Numbered from the stretch's first letter, positions 37,019 to 45,989 are shown. The stretch: DNA of 64,000 nt from Lachnospiraceae bacterium (GCA_910575255.1 CAJTEM010000003.1:124001-188000), one strand, 5' to 3'. The notes: generated from the sequence alone by a model not told the origin. Numbers and translations: made by a program.

Positions 37019-40000
37019 TCAGTCATAGTTCGGCTCCTTCCTCTTGCGCCGCCCGCTCATCAGCAGATAATACCCGGGCAGCATCAGAAGCGCCAGAACC
37101 GTGGAGGCAACCAATCCTCCCACATCCACCAGAGCCAGGCCCTGCATGCTTTTGCCACTGTCGCCATAGGCCATTGCCATGGGGATCATGGCCACGATCG
37201 TGGTCAGAGTGGTCATCATAATCGGCCGCAGACGGGTTGCTCCCGCTTCAATCAAAGCTGTGTGCAGATCCATCTCCTGCCGGTACTGGTTCACGGTATC
37301 CACATAAAGAATACCGTTATTTACCACAGTTCCCGTCAGCATCAGAAATCCCAGAAGCGATGCCATACTGATCGGCACATCCGTCACATACAAAAGCCCA
37401 AAGGAACCAATCAGTGCAAACGGAATCGTCGTCATCACCATAATGGAAAACTTTGGCGATTCAAACTGAGCAGCCATGACTACAAATACCAGAAATACCG
37501 CCGTACCGATCGCCCCGAACAGATTGCCAAACTCTCTGGCCATGGCCTCATCCATGCTGTTAACTGCACGAGAAAGCGTCGGACTCATATGCTTTGCAAT
37601 CACCTCGTCATGGAGCCGGTTTTCAATCTCATCAATCAGACGGGGATCATCGGTCTGCAGATCGCCGGTGATCGTCACCTGGTACTGCCGGTCCGACCGC
37701 CGGATGGTGGCCGGGCTGTCCTTAAATCCCACATTCGCCACATCCGTCAAGGCCACAGAAGCGCCCGCATTGTTAGTCAGCACAATCCCCTTCAGCTTGT
37801 CAATGGTATCATACTCATCGTCCGGATACTCTACCATCACACTGACGTCATCTCCGTTAACCTCCAGGGTGGTGGCCTCAACCCCGCCCAGCATATTGCT
37901 GACAGCGCCTGCAATCTGCATGGGAGTGATATTCTCCGCATTGGCCTTCACCGCATCAATATCCAGCTTGACAACCGGAGCCGCATTCTCCAGGGTGCTG
38001 TGAACCTTTGTCACCTCTTCATGCTCCAAAAGCTCGTCAACCACCTGGTCTGACACCTCCTTCAGTTCGTCATACCGGGTACTCTGCAGAATATATTCCA
38101 CTCCACTGGAGGAAGACATCATACTCATGGAAGAGGAGGCCTCTATAGATATATTAGCACCTGCAATCTTGTTCAGCAAGGGTTTCCATTCTTTTACAAC
38201 CTGATCCGTCTCCCTCTTGCGGTCATCCAGCAGATAAGCCGTAAGAGTGGCGCCTCCGCCGCCCATGCTCATGCCGCTGCCGCCGGAGGATAACATATAA
38301 GATTCCAGGTCCGGGTCCGGGGATATGATCGCCTCCACCTGCTGTAAGATCTTATCCGTCTCATCCACCTTCAGGCCCGGACGGGTATCAATGCTGACTG
38401 TGATGGTTCCCGTATCATCCGCCACCATCAGCTCCATGCGAAGCTGGGTCGCCATCCAGATGGAAATTCCCAACATCATCACTGACAATACTACTACGGT
38501 GATCTTCTTTGGAAGGATCACCCTCATCATGCCGCGGTATCCATCCTGCATTTTGGAAAGAATCCATCCTGCCGGGGAGCTTTCCTTCTCCTGAGGCCGG
38601 AACACGCAATAGCACAGAGGCACAATGGTCATCGCGCTGATCAGGGAAGCCAGCAGACAGAAAATGATCGTAAAGCCCAGGGGCTTGAACATCTGTCCGG
38701 TCATTCCCTCCAGAAGAGCCAGAGGCAGGAATACCACACAGGTGGTAGCCGTACCGCCGATAATGGACTGAAGCACCAGTCCGCTGCCCTCCAGAGCCGC
38801 ATCCCGGTATCCCACGATTCCCTTTCCCTTGGTAGACCGGAAACAGCTTTCCAGCACCACAATCGAGTTATCCACCATCATACCAACGCCCAGTACCAGG
38901 CTGCTTAAGGTGATTACATTTAAGGTAAAGCCCATAGCCTGCATCAGGATCAGGGCCGCCAGGATCGAAATCGGGATCGACGTACCTACAATCAGCGACG
39001 CCCGGATCTCTCCAAAAAACAGGAAGATGATCACCATGGACACCAGAACCGCCATGGCCATGGTCTGCATCACGCTCTTTAGCGAAGACTGGATGGAATC
39101 ACTGGTATCATTGACCACCACGATCTCCAGGTTCTCATCCTCAGCCTGAAGAGACTCAATGACCCGGCTGACCTCCCTGGAAACCTCCATCGCTGTGGCG
39201 CTCTGCTGCTTTTTCACTCCGATGGAAATGGTATCCCTGCCATTATAGCGAGCCACACCGGTAGCGTCCTTTAAAGAGTTGTGGACATTTGCCACATCCT
39301 CCAGGTAAATCACATTTCCATTTCCCAGAGAAATCGGGATCTTTTTCAGCAGCTCCATGGTATCATACTCGATTCCGGCACTGACCGACAACTTCTGTCC
39401 GCCCACAATCGTATCTCCTGCCGGATAGGTAAAGTTGGCGCTTCCGATGGCCTGGGAAATAGAATTCATGTTCAGATGATACTGCTCAAGCTTTTCCGGA
39501 ATCAGCTCAATCTTGATATACTCCTCCTGGCCGCCGCTCACATCCACATCCGTGACTGTGGTAATCTTTTCCAGCTCCGGAACCACCTTGTTGTCCACAT
39601 AGTTATAAAGGTTTGGCTCCGTCTTGTGGTTCACAGACAGATATACGGAAGCCATATCGTCCAGGTTCAGCTCTACCACCACCGGAGACTCACAGTCATC
39701 CGGAAGGCTGGCCTCCAGCACATCCATCTTTTTCTTCAAATCATCATATGCTTCATCAATGTCCTTGCCGTAGTCATACTGGATAACCACCATGGACATA
39801 TTTTCCATGGACATGGACTGAATGGTGTCCACGCCGCTTAAAGAACCAATATTATCCTCGATCTCTGTAGTCACCAGATCATTGACATCCTCCGGGCTTG
39901 CTCCCGGGTATATGGTGGCAATGATCAGCATGGGCATATCCATGGTCGGCATAAGCTCCATCTTTGCCGACAGCACGGACTGCAGGCCGAACACAATCAG

Positions 40001-40060
40001 GCACAGGACCACCAGCACTGTGGTGACCGGCCGTTTGAGGACTGATTTTGTTAATCCCAT
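37019..40060 (-). CDS. RND efflux transporter permease, AcrB/HAE1-like (1013 aa)
   Basis: Full-length RND pump with two repeats of one helix, a large extracytoplasmic porter domain and five helices. The start GLTKSVLKRPVTTVLVVLCL is typical of the N-terminal helix. Helix 4 carries VGMMVDNSIVVLE, where AcrB has two adjacent Asp (407, 408), so only the first Asp is kept. Helix 10 has GTVVNNGILYVD in place of the AcrB Lys940 region. This D-N/N arrangement occurs in RND proteins outside the classic AcrB group and implies a different proton relay. A Gly/Ser/Met-rich insertion (GGSGMSMGGGG) lies in the second porter half. It is encoded 14 nt after the HlyD adaptor, under the TetR repressor. Drug or amphiphile export is likely; the substrate is unknown. 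Confidence 0.93.
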   Translation of the reverse strand: MGLTKSVLKRPVTTVLVVLCLIVFGLQSVLSAKMELMPTMDMPMLIIATIYPGASPEDVNDLVTTEIEDNIGSLSGVDTIQSMSMENMSMVVIQYDYGKDIDEAYDDLKKKMDVLEASLPDDCESPVVVELNLDDMASVYLSVNHKTEPNLYNYVDNKVVPELEKITTVTDVDVSGGQEEYIKIELIPEKLEQYHLNMNSISQAIGSANFTYPAGDTIVGGQKLSVSAGIEYDTMELLKKIPISLGNGNVIYLEDVANVHNSLKDATGVARYNGRDTISIGVKKQQSATAMEVSREVSRVIESLQAEDENLEIVVVNDTSDSIQSSLKSVMQTMAMAVLVSMVIIFLFFGEIRASLIVGTSIPISILAALILMQAMGFTLNVITLSSLVLGVGMMVDNSIVVLESCFRSTKGKGIVGYRDAALEGSGLVLQSIIGGTATTCVVFLPLALLEGMTGQMFKPLGFTIIFCLLASLISAMTIVPLCYCVFRPQEKESSPAGWILSKMQDGYRGMMRVILPKKITVVVLSVMMLGISIWMATQLRMELMVADDTGTITVSIDTRPGLKVDETDKILQQVEAIISPDPDLESYMLSSGGSGMSMGGGGATLTAYLLDDRKRETDQVVKEWKPLLNKIAGANISIEASSSMSMMSSSSGVEYILQSTRYDELKEVSDQVVDELLEHEEVTKVHSTLENAAPVVKLDIDAVKANAENITPMQIAGAVSNMLGGVEATTLEVNGDDVSVMVEYPDDEYDTIDKLKGIVLTNNAGASVALTDVANVGFKDSPATIRRSDRQYQVTITGDLQTDDPRLIDEIENRLHDEVIAKHMSPTLSRAVNSMDEAMAREFGNLFGAIGTAVFLVFVVMAAQFESPKFSIMVMTTIPFALIGSFGLLYVTDVPISMASLLGFLMLTGTVVNNGILYVDTVNQYRQEMDLHTALIEAGATRLRPIMMTTLTTIVAMIPMAMAYGDSGKSMQGLALVDVGGLVASTVLALLMLPGYYLLMSGRRKRKEPNYD

Positions 40061-40074
40061 AGCCGCACTTCCTC

Positions 40075-41262
40075 CTACTCTGCCTTTGTGCTCTCACTCT
40101 GCACATTCTCTGTCTGCCCCTGACCGGAAACCTCTGCCTGCCCGGAAGACCCGGACTGGCCGGAGCCTGCTGTCTCCTCGGAAACTTCCGTCTGCCCGGA
40201 GACTTTTGCCTCGCTCCCGCCCAGCTGCACCCTGGCGCCTTCCAGAAGCTCCGAACTCCAGGTGGTGATTACCTGATCCTCCTTTGTGAGTCCTGACAGG
40301 ATCTCCGCCCTCTCAGAATCATAGATTCCCACCTCCACCGGAATATGATGGACAACCCCATTATCATAGGTATAGACATAAGCGTCTCCGCCCGAATAAT
40401 AAATGGCATCGACCGGAATACTCATAGCCTGGCTGACCTGATCCGAAACCACAAACAGGCTGACCGCAGAACCCGTGGGCAGAGCATCTCCGTTCTCCAC
40501 CGACGCCTTGATCTTAAACAGTCCGGTGGCCGCATCAATCATACTGCTGATCTCCGTAACACTGCCCTGATACTCCTTGCCGTTCTTCTCAATGGTCACT
40601 CTGTCGCCCACCTGCATCTGGTCTACCACCTTCTCCGTGACAGAAAAAGTGATGGCTTTGCTGCCTTCACCGGAGATCACGCAGATCATGGACTGCTGGG
40701 CCACATTATCATGAACCTCTACATCACATTGCTCCACAATTCCACTGATCGGAGCCGTAATATTGCTGAACTCCAGCTGATAATCATAATTCAGCTTTGC
40801 CTGTTCATACTGAATACGGGCACTCTTGGCCTGCATATCCGCCTGTTCATAAGCAGCGGAAGCAATATCGCCTGCCGCAAACAAAGCCTGCTGCCTTGCT
40901 AAGTTGGTATTCGCATTGTCCATTGCTGTCTTCGCCGCCTCCATACTCAGACGCGCCGAATCCACCTGCTTGGTATCGATCTTGCAGATCGCCTGCCCCT
41001 CAGACACCACGTCTCCGGCCTTTACAAACACATCCGTAATCTCTCCTGCTGCCTTCGGGTATATGTAAACCACATCGGACGGCTCCACCGTGCCCACCAG
41101 GTTCCGGTACAGCACAATATCCCCCGGCTGCGGCTTTTCCGCCTGCACGACCGGCACCGGAGCCTCCTCCAGCACTGCCTTCGGCTTCAGCGCCCTCGGC
41201 ACAATGACAGCAGCCCCTATCGCCACCACCGCAACTCCTGCAATAATTACTCCCTTATTCAT
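40075..41262 (-). CDS. HlyD/AcrA family membrane fusion protein (395 aa)
   Basis: Periplasmic-adaptor-type protein. It has an N-terminal membrane anchor (GVIIAGVAVVAIGAAVIV), a lipoyl half-motif VYIYPKAAGEITDVFVKAGD, a coiled-coil hairpin (about 100-165), the second lipoyl half NITAPISGIVEQCDVEVHDN, then the beta-barrel domain (RVTIEKNGKEYQGSVTEI). The last ~45 residues are a Gly/Ser/Gln/Glu-rich low-complexity tail. It links the RND pump to the TolC-like proteins encoded downstream. It lies 53 nt after the TetR gene and 14 nt before the pump. Confidence 0.93.
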   Translation of the reverse strand: MNKGVIIAGVAVVAIGAAVIVPRALKPKAVLEEAPVPVVQAEKPQPGDIVLYRNLVGTVEPSDVVYIYPKAAGEITDVFVKAGDVVSEGQAICKIDTKQVDSARLSMEAAKTAMDNANTNLARQQALFAAGDIASAAYEQADMQAKSARIQYEQAKLNYDYQLEFSNITAPISGIVEQCDVEVHDNVAQQSMICVISGEGSKAITFSVTEKVVDQMQVGDRVTIEKNGKEYQGSVTEISSMIDAATGLFKIKASVENGDALPTGSAVSLFVVSDQVSQAMSIPVDAIYYSGGDAYVYTYDNGVVHHIPVEVGIYDSERAEILSGLTKEDQVITTWSSELLEGARVQLGGSEAKVSGQTEVSEETAGSGQSGSSGQAEVSGQGQTENVQSESTKAE

Positions 41263-41315
41263 TACTGTCTCCTCTTGCTTTTTGTTGTTATCATCAAAAG
41301 ATATGCTTCCTTTGC

Positions 41316-41951
41316 TTACGGCTCTTCTTTTTTATACGCCCCATATTTCAGGATATCCAGGGATTTCAAAAACATCTCCCGGATATTCTCCAGCTGATCC
41401 GGATACTCATAGTACTGCTTGAGGGCAACTGCCAGCGACGACATGGCCAGTACGATCAGAGGGAAAAGCTCCTCCATGGTCTCAAACCGGAAACGGCTTA
41501 TGTCCATATTCTCATACATCCATCTGGCCGGGCTGTCCGGCAGCCCCACGCAATCCGGTCTGGGCCACTGTTCGACTCCCACCAGCTCATTATTCTCCTT
41601 GTTGGAGAATATGTTCCGCGCCACTGTAACCATATCCGGATTCCGGTGAAGCTCGCCCACAAAGTATTCAAACATCCTCTCCACCATAGCAAAATAATCG
41701 CCGCCGTTATCATCCAGCTCCTTCTTGCAGACCTCTTTCATCTGCTCAAACGTATCTCTCAGCAAAAACTCCACCACATCCTGCTTATCCTCAAAGTATG
41801 TGTAAAAGCTTCCTCTGGAAATGTCCGCGTTCCGGATAATCTGGTTAATGGAAGCCTTGTCAAAGGGGACTCTTGCGAATTCCTTTAACGCTGCCTCCCG
41901 TATCGCCTGTCTCTTCGCCTCAGGCAGCCGGTGAAACCGTTCCGTTGGCAT
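41316..41951 (-). CDS. TetR family transcriptional regulator (211 aa)
   Basis: N-terminal helix-turn-helix (about 12-58) with REAALKEFARVPFDKASINQ and IIRNADISRGSFYTYFEDKQ, the TetR signature. The variable ligand domain follows. The frame is open far upstream to 42203, but AGGAGG 6 nt before ATG at 41951 fixes the start. It is the first gene of the efflux operon and probably represses it and itself by binding the TGACA-N3-TGTCA palindromes at its promoter (42190-42246). Confidence 0.9.
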   Translation of the reverse strand: MPTERFHRLPEAKRQAIREAALKEFARVPFDKASINQIIRNADISRGSFYTYFEDKQDVVEFLLRDTFEQMKEVCKKELDDNGGDYFAMVERMFEYFVGELHRNPDMVTVARNIFSNKENNELVGVEQWPRPDCVGLPDSPARWMYENMDISRFRFETMEELFPLIVLAMSSLAVALKQYYEYPDQLENIREMFLKSLDILKYGAYKKEEP

Positions 41952-42189
41952 GCTTTTCCTCCTCTCCCCTGTCATGAACCCTACTGCTGCCCAAAGCTGC
42001 TCCGGCGAATGACACTTTTCGGCATACCTTATGAAACAGCTTTGCTGTTTCCCCGCCCTGAAAGGGCATGTATTGCGGTGTGCCCTTTGGGTATACTCCC
42101 GGAAGCTGTCCTTCCTTCGCCAGACGTCCATATCCTGATAACCGGCTTTGCTCCGCAGGCACGACGCCTGCCACTGCCCGCAGGAATCA

Positions 42190-42246
42190 TGACAAGCTGT
42201 CACTTTTCAGTGACAATCTGTCACTCATTATAATGACACCCTGTCA
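42190..42246. promoter_or_regulatory. Three TGACA-N3-TGTCA operators
   Basis: Perfect palindromes at 42190-42202, 42211-42223 and 42234-42246, spaced 21 and 23 bp centre to centre (about two helix turns). The third lies between the -35 and -10 boxes and the second directly follows the -10 box. They are the obvious binding sites for the TetR product. Confidence 0.75.
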
Positions 42247-42255
42247 TGTTGTCAA
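42227..42255 (-). promoter_or_regulatory. Promoter of the TetR-efflux operon
   Basis: Consensus TTGACA (42250-42255) and TATAAT (42227-42232) on the minus strand with a 17-bp spacer occupied by an operator. The leader to 41951 is about 270 nt and contains several small hairpins (for example GAAACAGCAAAGCTGTTTC) but no recognised riboswitch. Confidence 0.85.
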
Positions 42256-42359
42256 TAGAAGTTAGAAAAAGTTTATAAATTTAACATTTTCTGCACAATT
42301 AGCAAAAGGAAATTGCTTTTAACCGTTTTCCGGAAAAATACAGAAACGGCAAAAGAACG

Positions 42360-42403
42360 CAAAAAAGCGGATATTGCTATTTCGACATAGCTTTATCCGC
42401 TTT
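42360..42403 (-). terminator. Terminator overlapping the XRE stop codon
   Basis: Stem of about 17 bp, 42364-42380 with 42387-42403 and few mismatches, followed on the minus strand by a T-run. The stop codon (42377-42379) lies inside the stem. Confidence 0.75.
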
Positions 42404-42652
42404 TTCCTGCTTCTGAATCAGCATATCCAGGCTGATATCTAACGCAACAGAGATTTTATAAAAAGTTTCAACGGAAAAATTATATCTCACTTTCTCACTT
42501 TCTATCTGCCTGATAAAATCATGAGATAAATTAACCGCCTCTGCGAGCTGCGCGGCAGTCATTCCTTTCTCTTTCCGGTACTTTTTGATATTACGGCGTA
42601 TCGTATCGTAAATATTATCATCGAATCGCATTGCTTCTGCTTTCTTTGCCAT
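42377..42652 (-). CDS. XRE family HTH regulator (91 aa)
   Basis: Small DNA-binding protein with a Cro/C1 helix-turn-helix: IKKYRKEKGMTAAQLAEAVN, then LSHDFIRQIESEKVRYNFS, with ISVALDISLDML closing the domain. It is charged at both ends and has no second domain. The start at 42652 uses AAGGTGG upstream rather than the GTG four codons earlier. It is divergent from the membrane protein gene at 42815, with two related palindromic sites in between that it probably binds. Confidence 0.9.
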   Translation of the reverse strand: MAKKAEAMRFDDNIYDTIRRNIKKYRKEKGMTAAQLAEAVNLSHDFIRQIESEKVRYNFSVETFYKISVALDISLDMLIQKQEKADKAMSK

Positions 42653-42701
42653 AGGAACCACCACCTTAGAAAATTGTACTGTTTATCCTGATAAAAGTAT
42701 G

Positions 42702-42775
42702 TTAGGCAATGGCTCACAAATATAGTTGCTATTTAATTATTCCTATGCTATAATTTATGAGGTATTGCCTCATAA
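42702..42775. promoter_or_regulatory. Two related operators between XRE and the 42815 gene
   Basis: Site 1 at 42755-42775 is a perfect palindrome with 8-bp arms TTATGAGG/CCTCATAA around TATTG. Site 2 at 42702-42716 (on the minus strand TGAGCCATTGCCTAA) matches TGAGGTATTGCCTCA at 11 of 15 positions. They fit autoregulation by the XRE protein. Confidence 0.6.
42726..42754 (+). promoter_or_regulatory. Promoter of the 42815-43301 gene pair
   Basis: TTGCTA (42726-42731), 17-bp spacer, TATAAT (42749-42754). Operator site 1 begins right after the -10 box. Confidence 0.75.
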
Positions 42776-42814
42776 ACTACGACAAAATATACCATCAAGG
42801 AGGAAGCATCAACT

Positions 42815-43282
42815 ATGAAGAAAATACTGGGGACAGTCCTGTGGATTGCCGCTACCATCGCTGTCATTGGCATCTATCTGTTTTTAACAGGCTTTCTGTT
42901 AATACTTGGAAATATTGTCCTAAGCATAGCCGGGCATTCGGAAATAGATCTTGTTACGAATTCCCAGCCCCTCAATATCATTTGGTGGGGAGGAACTCTT
43001 GCATTGATTGTTGCATCCGCAGTGCTTTATGTACGTTGGTCACGAAAATGCCCTGTGTGTAAGCACTGGAACGCCGTGTTTTTAGCAAACACAGATTGCC
43101 TGAAAGAGGATAATATATCTGTCCTGGTGAAATGCGAACACAGAGATGCCCAGGGCCACCCAAGCGGCTCGCACGACCAGTATGTTCCAGGCAAGCGGAA
43201 AACTTACCGGAACACTTATGAGTGCAGGTTTTGCGGTAATACAACAACCCGTATCTACACCAAAGACAGTGCAACCCTGTAA
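42815..43282 (+). CDS. Membrane protein with a C-terminal zinc-ribbon-like domain (155 aa)
   Basis: Not a family I can name. Two hydrophobic helices (about 5-35 and 55-74) are followed by a cytoplasmic domain with Cys79-x2-Cys82 (CPVCKHW) and Cys137-x2-Cys140 (CRFCGN), spaced like a zinc ribbon, and His-rich residues between them. AAGGAGG stands upstream of ATG. The lipoprotein gene follows 18 nt later, so the two are probably co-expressed under the XRE-controlled promoter. The function is unknown. Confidence 0.85.
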   Translation: MKKILGTVLWIAATIAVIGIYLFLTGFLLILGNIVLSIAGHSEIDLVTNSQPLNIIWWGGTLALIVASAVLYVRWSRKCPVCKHWNAVFLANTDCLKEDNISVLVKCEHRDAQGHPSGSHDQYVPGKRKTYRNTYECRFCGNTTTRIYTKDSATL

Positions 43283-43300
43283 CCAGAAAGGAACATAACC

Positions 43301-44434
43301 ATGAATAAAAAAATTTTTACTTTTCTCTCAGCCTGTATCTTTGTTATCTGCTGCACTGCATGCAACACGAAAAAACCAGAAACAAAGCCGGTTCAGACAA
43401 CGGCCCGGGAAAGCAGCGGCATCCTTGTCTCCGCGGCAAAACCAACCGATATGGACGTCCCGGAGCCGGAAGAAACCGCCTCTCTGCCGACGCATACATA
43501 CACGACAAAATTGTCCGAAGCAAACGGTCTTCCTACTCCTGTATTTATGTTTGACTATCCGGATAACTGGAGAGTTTCCGCAGTAGATATCGGAGAAGAA
43601 TCCGAATTTGTAGACCTGACAAATGACGATGGAATCGTGATCGAATATATGTATGTGGCTTCTTCCGCCTTTATCGGTGACATTCGGTATATGGTTGACG
43701 TAAATATCACGAAAATCGCGGACTCCCGCTTTGTTCCGGGTTATGCACAGACCATGGATTATTCCCACCTGGGGAAATTCGCTGTTGTAAAAACAGAGGC
43801 GGATTCCGAAAGGTATTATGCGGTAATGCCGGAATCCGAATGCAGCAGAAGCTCTGTCGAAGCGAATTGCATAACCGGCTTCTGGTATGACGGGTGTCTG
43901 GAATTCAAGGTAGCGATACCGGAAAAGCTTACGCCACAAAAGGAGCAGGAAATCGTCGGGATCCTCTCCAGCTTCCGGGTATCTGACAGCACAAGCAACG
44001 CTGCCGCAGAAAAGGAATCTCCGGAAGGCGACCCGTCCTGTACGGCATTGCAAAACGGTGATTTTTCAGAATTCGCAGGCACCTACAGACCCTGCAGTAT
44101 TTACGTGGATGCGTATGGCGGTGGCGGTGAACTTCTGGATTTGATCCTCTACGAGGACGGGCGGACTGCAGATGGAGGACCGTCGTTTGATCCCAGCCCC
44201 TATCCCCAAACCAGGCCGGTATCCGTGACAAAAAAAGAGGATGGTTCCTATCTGTGTCAGGTAGAATATCTGAATGAAGACCTGCAGTCATACTTCCTGA
44301 TTTATCCCACAGGAATGCCAGAAGGAGATCCGTGCCTGAAAGACAACCCGTCCCTGGCAGGAACACCCTGTATCCGGTATGTTGTGCTTGATGGCGGTGT
44401 GATGGATATTACCTATCATAAAATTGAAAACTAG
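43301..44434 (+). CDS. Putative secreted lipoprotein (377 aa)
   Basis: Signal peptide with a candidate lipobox ending at Cys21 (FVICCTAC; the -3 residue is Cys rather than Leu, so lipidation is likely but not certain). A Pro/Thr/Glu-rich linker follows to about residue 65. The middle region (about 70-230) looks like a beta-rich module of the kind seen in PsbP-like or DUF domains of clostridial lipoproteins (PVFMFDYPDNWRVSAVDIGE). The C-terminal ~120 residues (FAGTYRPCSIYVDAYGGGGE and on) look like a second domain. No enzyme motif is visible. Its stop codon TAG lies at the very edge of the palindromic repeat that follows, and its terminator is beyond that repeat. Confidence 0.85.
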   Translation: MNKKIFTFLSACIFVICCTACNTKKPETKPVQTTARESSGILVSAAKPTDMDVPEPEETASLPTHTYTTKLSEANGLPTPVFMFDYPDNWRVSAVDIGEESEFVDLTNDDGIVIEYMYVASSAFIGDIRYMVDVNITKIADSRFVPGYAQTMDYSHLGKFAVVKTEADSERYYAVMPESECSRSSVEANCITGFWYDGCLEFKVAIPEKLTPQKEQEIVGILSSFRVSDSTSNAAAEKESPEGDPSCTALQNGDFSEFAGTYRPCSIYVDAYGGGGELLDLILYEDGRTADGGPSFDPSPYPQTRPVSVTKKEDGSYLCQVEYLNEDLQSYFLIYPTGMPEGDPCLKDNPSLAGTPCIRYVVLDGGVMDITYHKIEN

Positions 44435-44593
44435 AGCGTGTTTGAAAATTCATTCCCGGCATCTGCACGTCCCACTTCGCGGTATATTTGGGCCAAATTC
44501 AGGTTACATAGCCCACTATGCGCCCTTCATTTGGCCCAAATCTCCCACAAACTGTGACGCACATCTGCCAGAAAGCAATTTTCAAACACGCTC
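44434..44593. repeat. Palindromic repeat, family 2, copy F (160 bp)
   Basis: Perfect 17-bp ends GAGCGTGTTTGAAAATT/AATTTTCAAACACGCTC (44434-44450 with 44577-44593), a second perfect stem ATTTGGGCCAAAT/ATTTGGCCCAAAT inside, and an apex that on the minus strand reads GCGCATAGTGGGCTATGT. The apex matches those of copies G and H. It is inserted between the lipoprotein stop and its terminator. Confidence 0.85.
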
Positions 44594-44616
44594 CAGAAAA
44601 AGAACATCAGATAAAA

Positions 44617-44650
44617 CGGCAGGGCACTGTGACAGGCCCTGCTGTTTTTA
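44617..44650 (+). terminator. Terminator of the 42815-43301 unit
   Basis: Stem CGGCAGGGC/GGCCCTGCTG (44617-44625 with 44635-44644) followed by TTTTTA. Confidence 0.75.
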
Positions 44651-44651
44651 G

Positions 44652-44679
44652 TAGACTTACTGGAAAAATATGCTATACT
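44652..44679 (+). promoter_or_regulatory. Likely promoter of the DMT transporter gene
   Basis: TAGACT (44652-44657), 16-bp spacer, TATACT (44674-44679). The -35 box is weak. It leaves a leader of about 165 nt in which nothing else is recognised. Confidence 0.4.
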
Positions 44680-44850
44680 ATCTACGCAGGCTTTCCGTTT
44701 TGCGAAAGACTTTGAAAAATACTCTCAACCAGCTTCACGTCACAAACAAAGTATCTGGATCTTCACTCCGTTCCGGTCCGTCCTAAGCCAACATCACTGG
44801 CGCTTAGAATGATTGCCTGCAAAAAACACAAGAAAAGCGAGGAAACTTCC

Positions 44851-45759
44851 ATGGGATATCTCTATCTTTTATGTGTTGCCCTGATGTTCAGCTTCGGCGG
44901 CACCTGCGTTAAGCTGATCAGCCCCTTTTTCGGCCCGGCCTACATCACTTTTTTCCGCTTTGCCGTAGGAGTCTTTTTTCTCTTGCTCCTGAAAGCGGTC
45001 AAGCGCCAGCGCTTCCCTCAGGATTTTTTCGTTTTGGCAAGGACCGTTCTCGGCTGGATCCTGTTCGGCGCTGTCACCAAGTGGGTAGCCTATCTGACAG
45101 AGAATTACGCCCTTTCCCACGGCCCTTCCTATGGCAACATCATCACCCAGCCCGCGCAAACCGTCTTCCTTACCTTATCCAGCGTATTCCTTTTCAAGGA
45201 AAAGCTGCCGCCCAGAAAGCTTTTCTGCATCCTTCTGTGCATGATGGGGGTTCTCTTTATCTCCTGGAACGGGAGATCTCTGGATGCGTTTTTCCAGGAG
45301 AATATCCTGCTGACCGGACTTTTCCTCCTGTCCGGCATCTGCGCCGGCTGTCATGTATTGTCTCAGAAAATGATCGCGGACCGCATGGAGATCATTGACA
45401 GCAACCTGTCCATCTTTGCCGTTGCCGCCCTGCTGGCATTTTTCCCATTGCTTCCTGGCATCGCCGGAGGAGAGCTGTCTGGCATCCGGCCGGATATCGG
45501 CTGTTTTGCGGGAATCCTGATGTTCGGCTTTATCACCGGCATCGGCTTTTACCTCAACGCCCGCGCCATTCTGTTGGTCCCCTTTTATATGGTGCCCATC
45601 ATCCAGAGCACTATGGTAATTTTTGCCATCCTCTGGGGCGTGTTGTTCTTCCATGAACGGATCACGGTTTATATCCTTGCAGGATCTGCCCTGTTTATCC
45701 TGGGACTGATCGGGCTGCAGCTCAGTGACAAGATCCGTAACCGTTCAAAGGTTATCTGA
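44851..45759 (+). CDS. DMT superfamily transporter, EamA type (302 aa)
   Basis: About ten transmembrane helices in two EamA repeats. The first begins MGYLYLLCVALMFSFGGTCV and continues with PAYITFFRFAVGVFFLLLLK; the second contains SGICAGCHVLSQKMIADRME and PFYMVPIIQSTMVIFAILWG. A basic C-terminus follows. DMT/EamA proteins export metabolites or amino acids by unknown ion coupling. The start at 44851 has GAGGA 8 nt upstream; the in-frame ATG at 44809 has no ribosome site. It is a single gene with no metabolic neighbour that reveals the substrate. Confidence 0.9.
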   Translation: MGYLYLLCVALMFSFGGTCVKLISPFFGPAYITFFRFAVGVFFLLLLKAVKRQRFPQDFFVLARTVLGWILFGAVTKWVAYLTENYALSHGPSYGNIITQPAQTVFLTLSSVFLFKEKLPPRKLFCILLCMMGVLFISWNGRSLDAFFQENILLTGLFLLSGICAGCHVLSQKMIADRMEIIDSNLSIFAVAALLAFFPLLPGIAGGELSGIRPDIGCFAGILMFGFITGIGFYLNARAILLVPFYMVPIIQSTMVIFAILWGVLFFHERITVYILAGSALFILGLIGLQLSDKIRNRSKVI

Positions 45760-45836
45760 ACCAATGTCATTTCCTCTTTTGGTATTGGTCTGACGTGATC
45801 GTTCCGGGTGGAACAACCGGAAACTTTTCCGGCAAT

Positions 45837-45986
45837 TCATTCCGGTTTGTAATGGCTTCCCCGCAATTTCCCTTCCTTTTTCAGGATTCCAGCCACCACC
45901 ATTTTCCTCAGAATTTTCAGTGCGCGGGAATCCTTCACGTTCAGCAGGTTCTGGACCTCCTTATTTGTGACTGCCCCGTTTTCCTC
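45837..45986 (-). pseudogene. C-terminal winged-helix fragment of a larger regulator or ATP-binding protein
   Basis: Forty-nine codons ending in a stop at 45837 read as a winged helix: EENGAVTNKEVQNLLNVKDS, then RALKILRKMVVAGILKKEGK, then GSHYKPE. Such segments close AlbA_2/Schlafen-like ATP-binding regulators. The frame is cut at its 5' side exactly where repeat copy G begins (CTAG at 45986-45989), and no matching N-terminal part is found beyond. Confidence 0.6.
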
Positions 45987-45989
45987 TAG

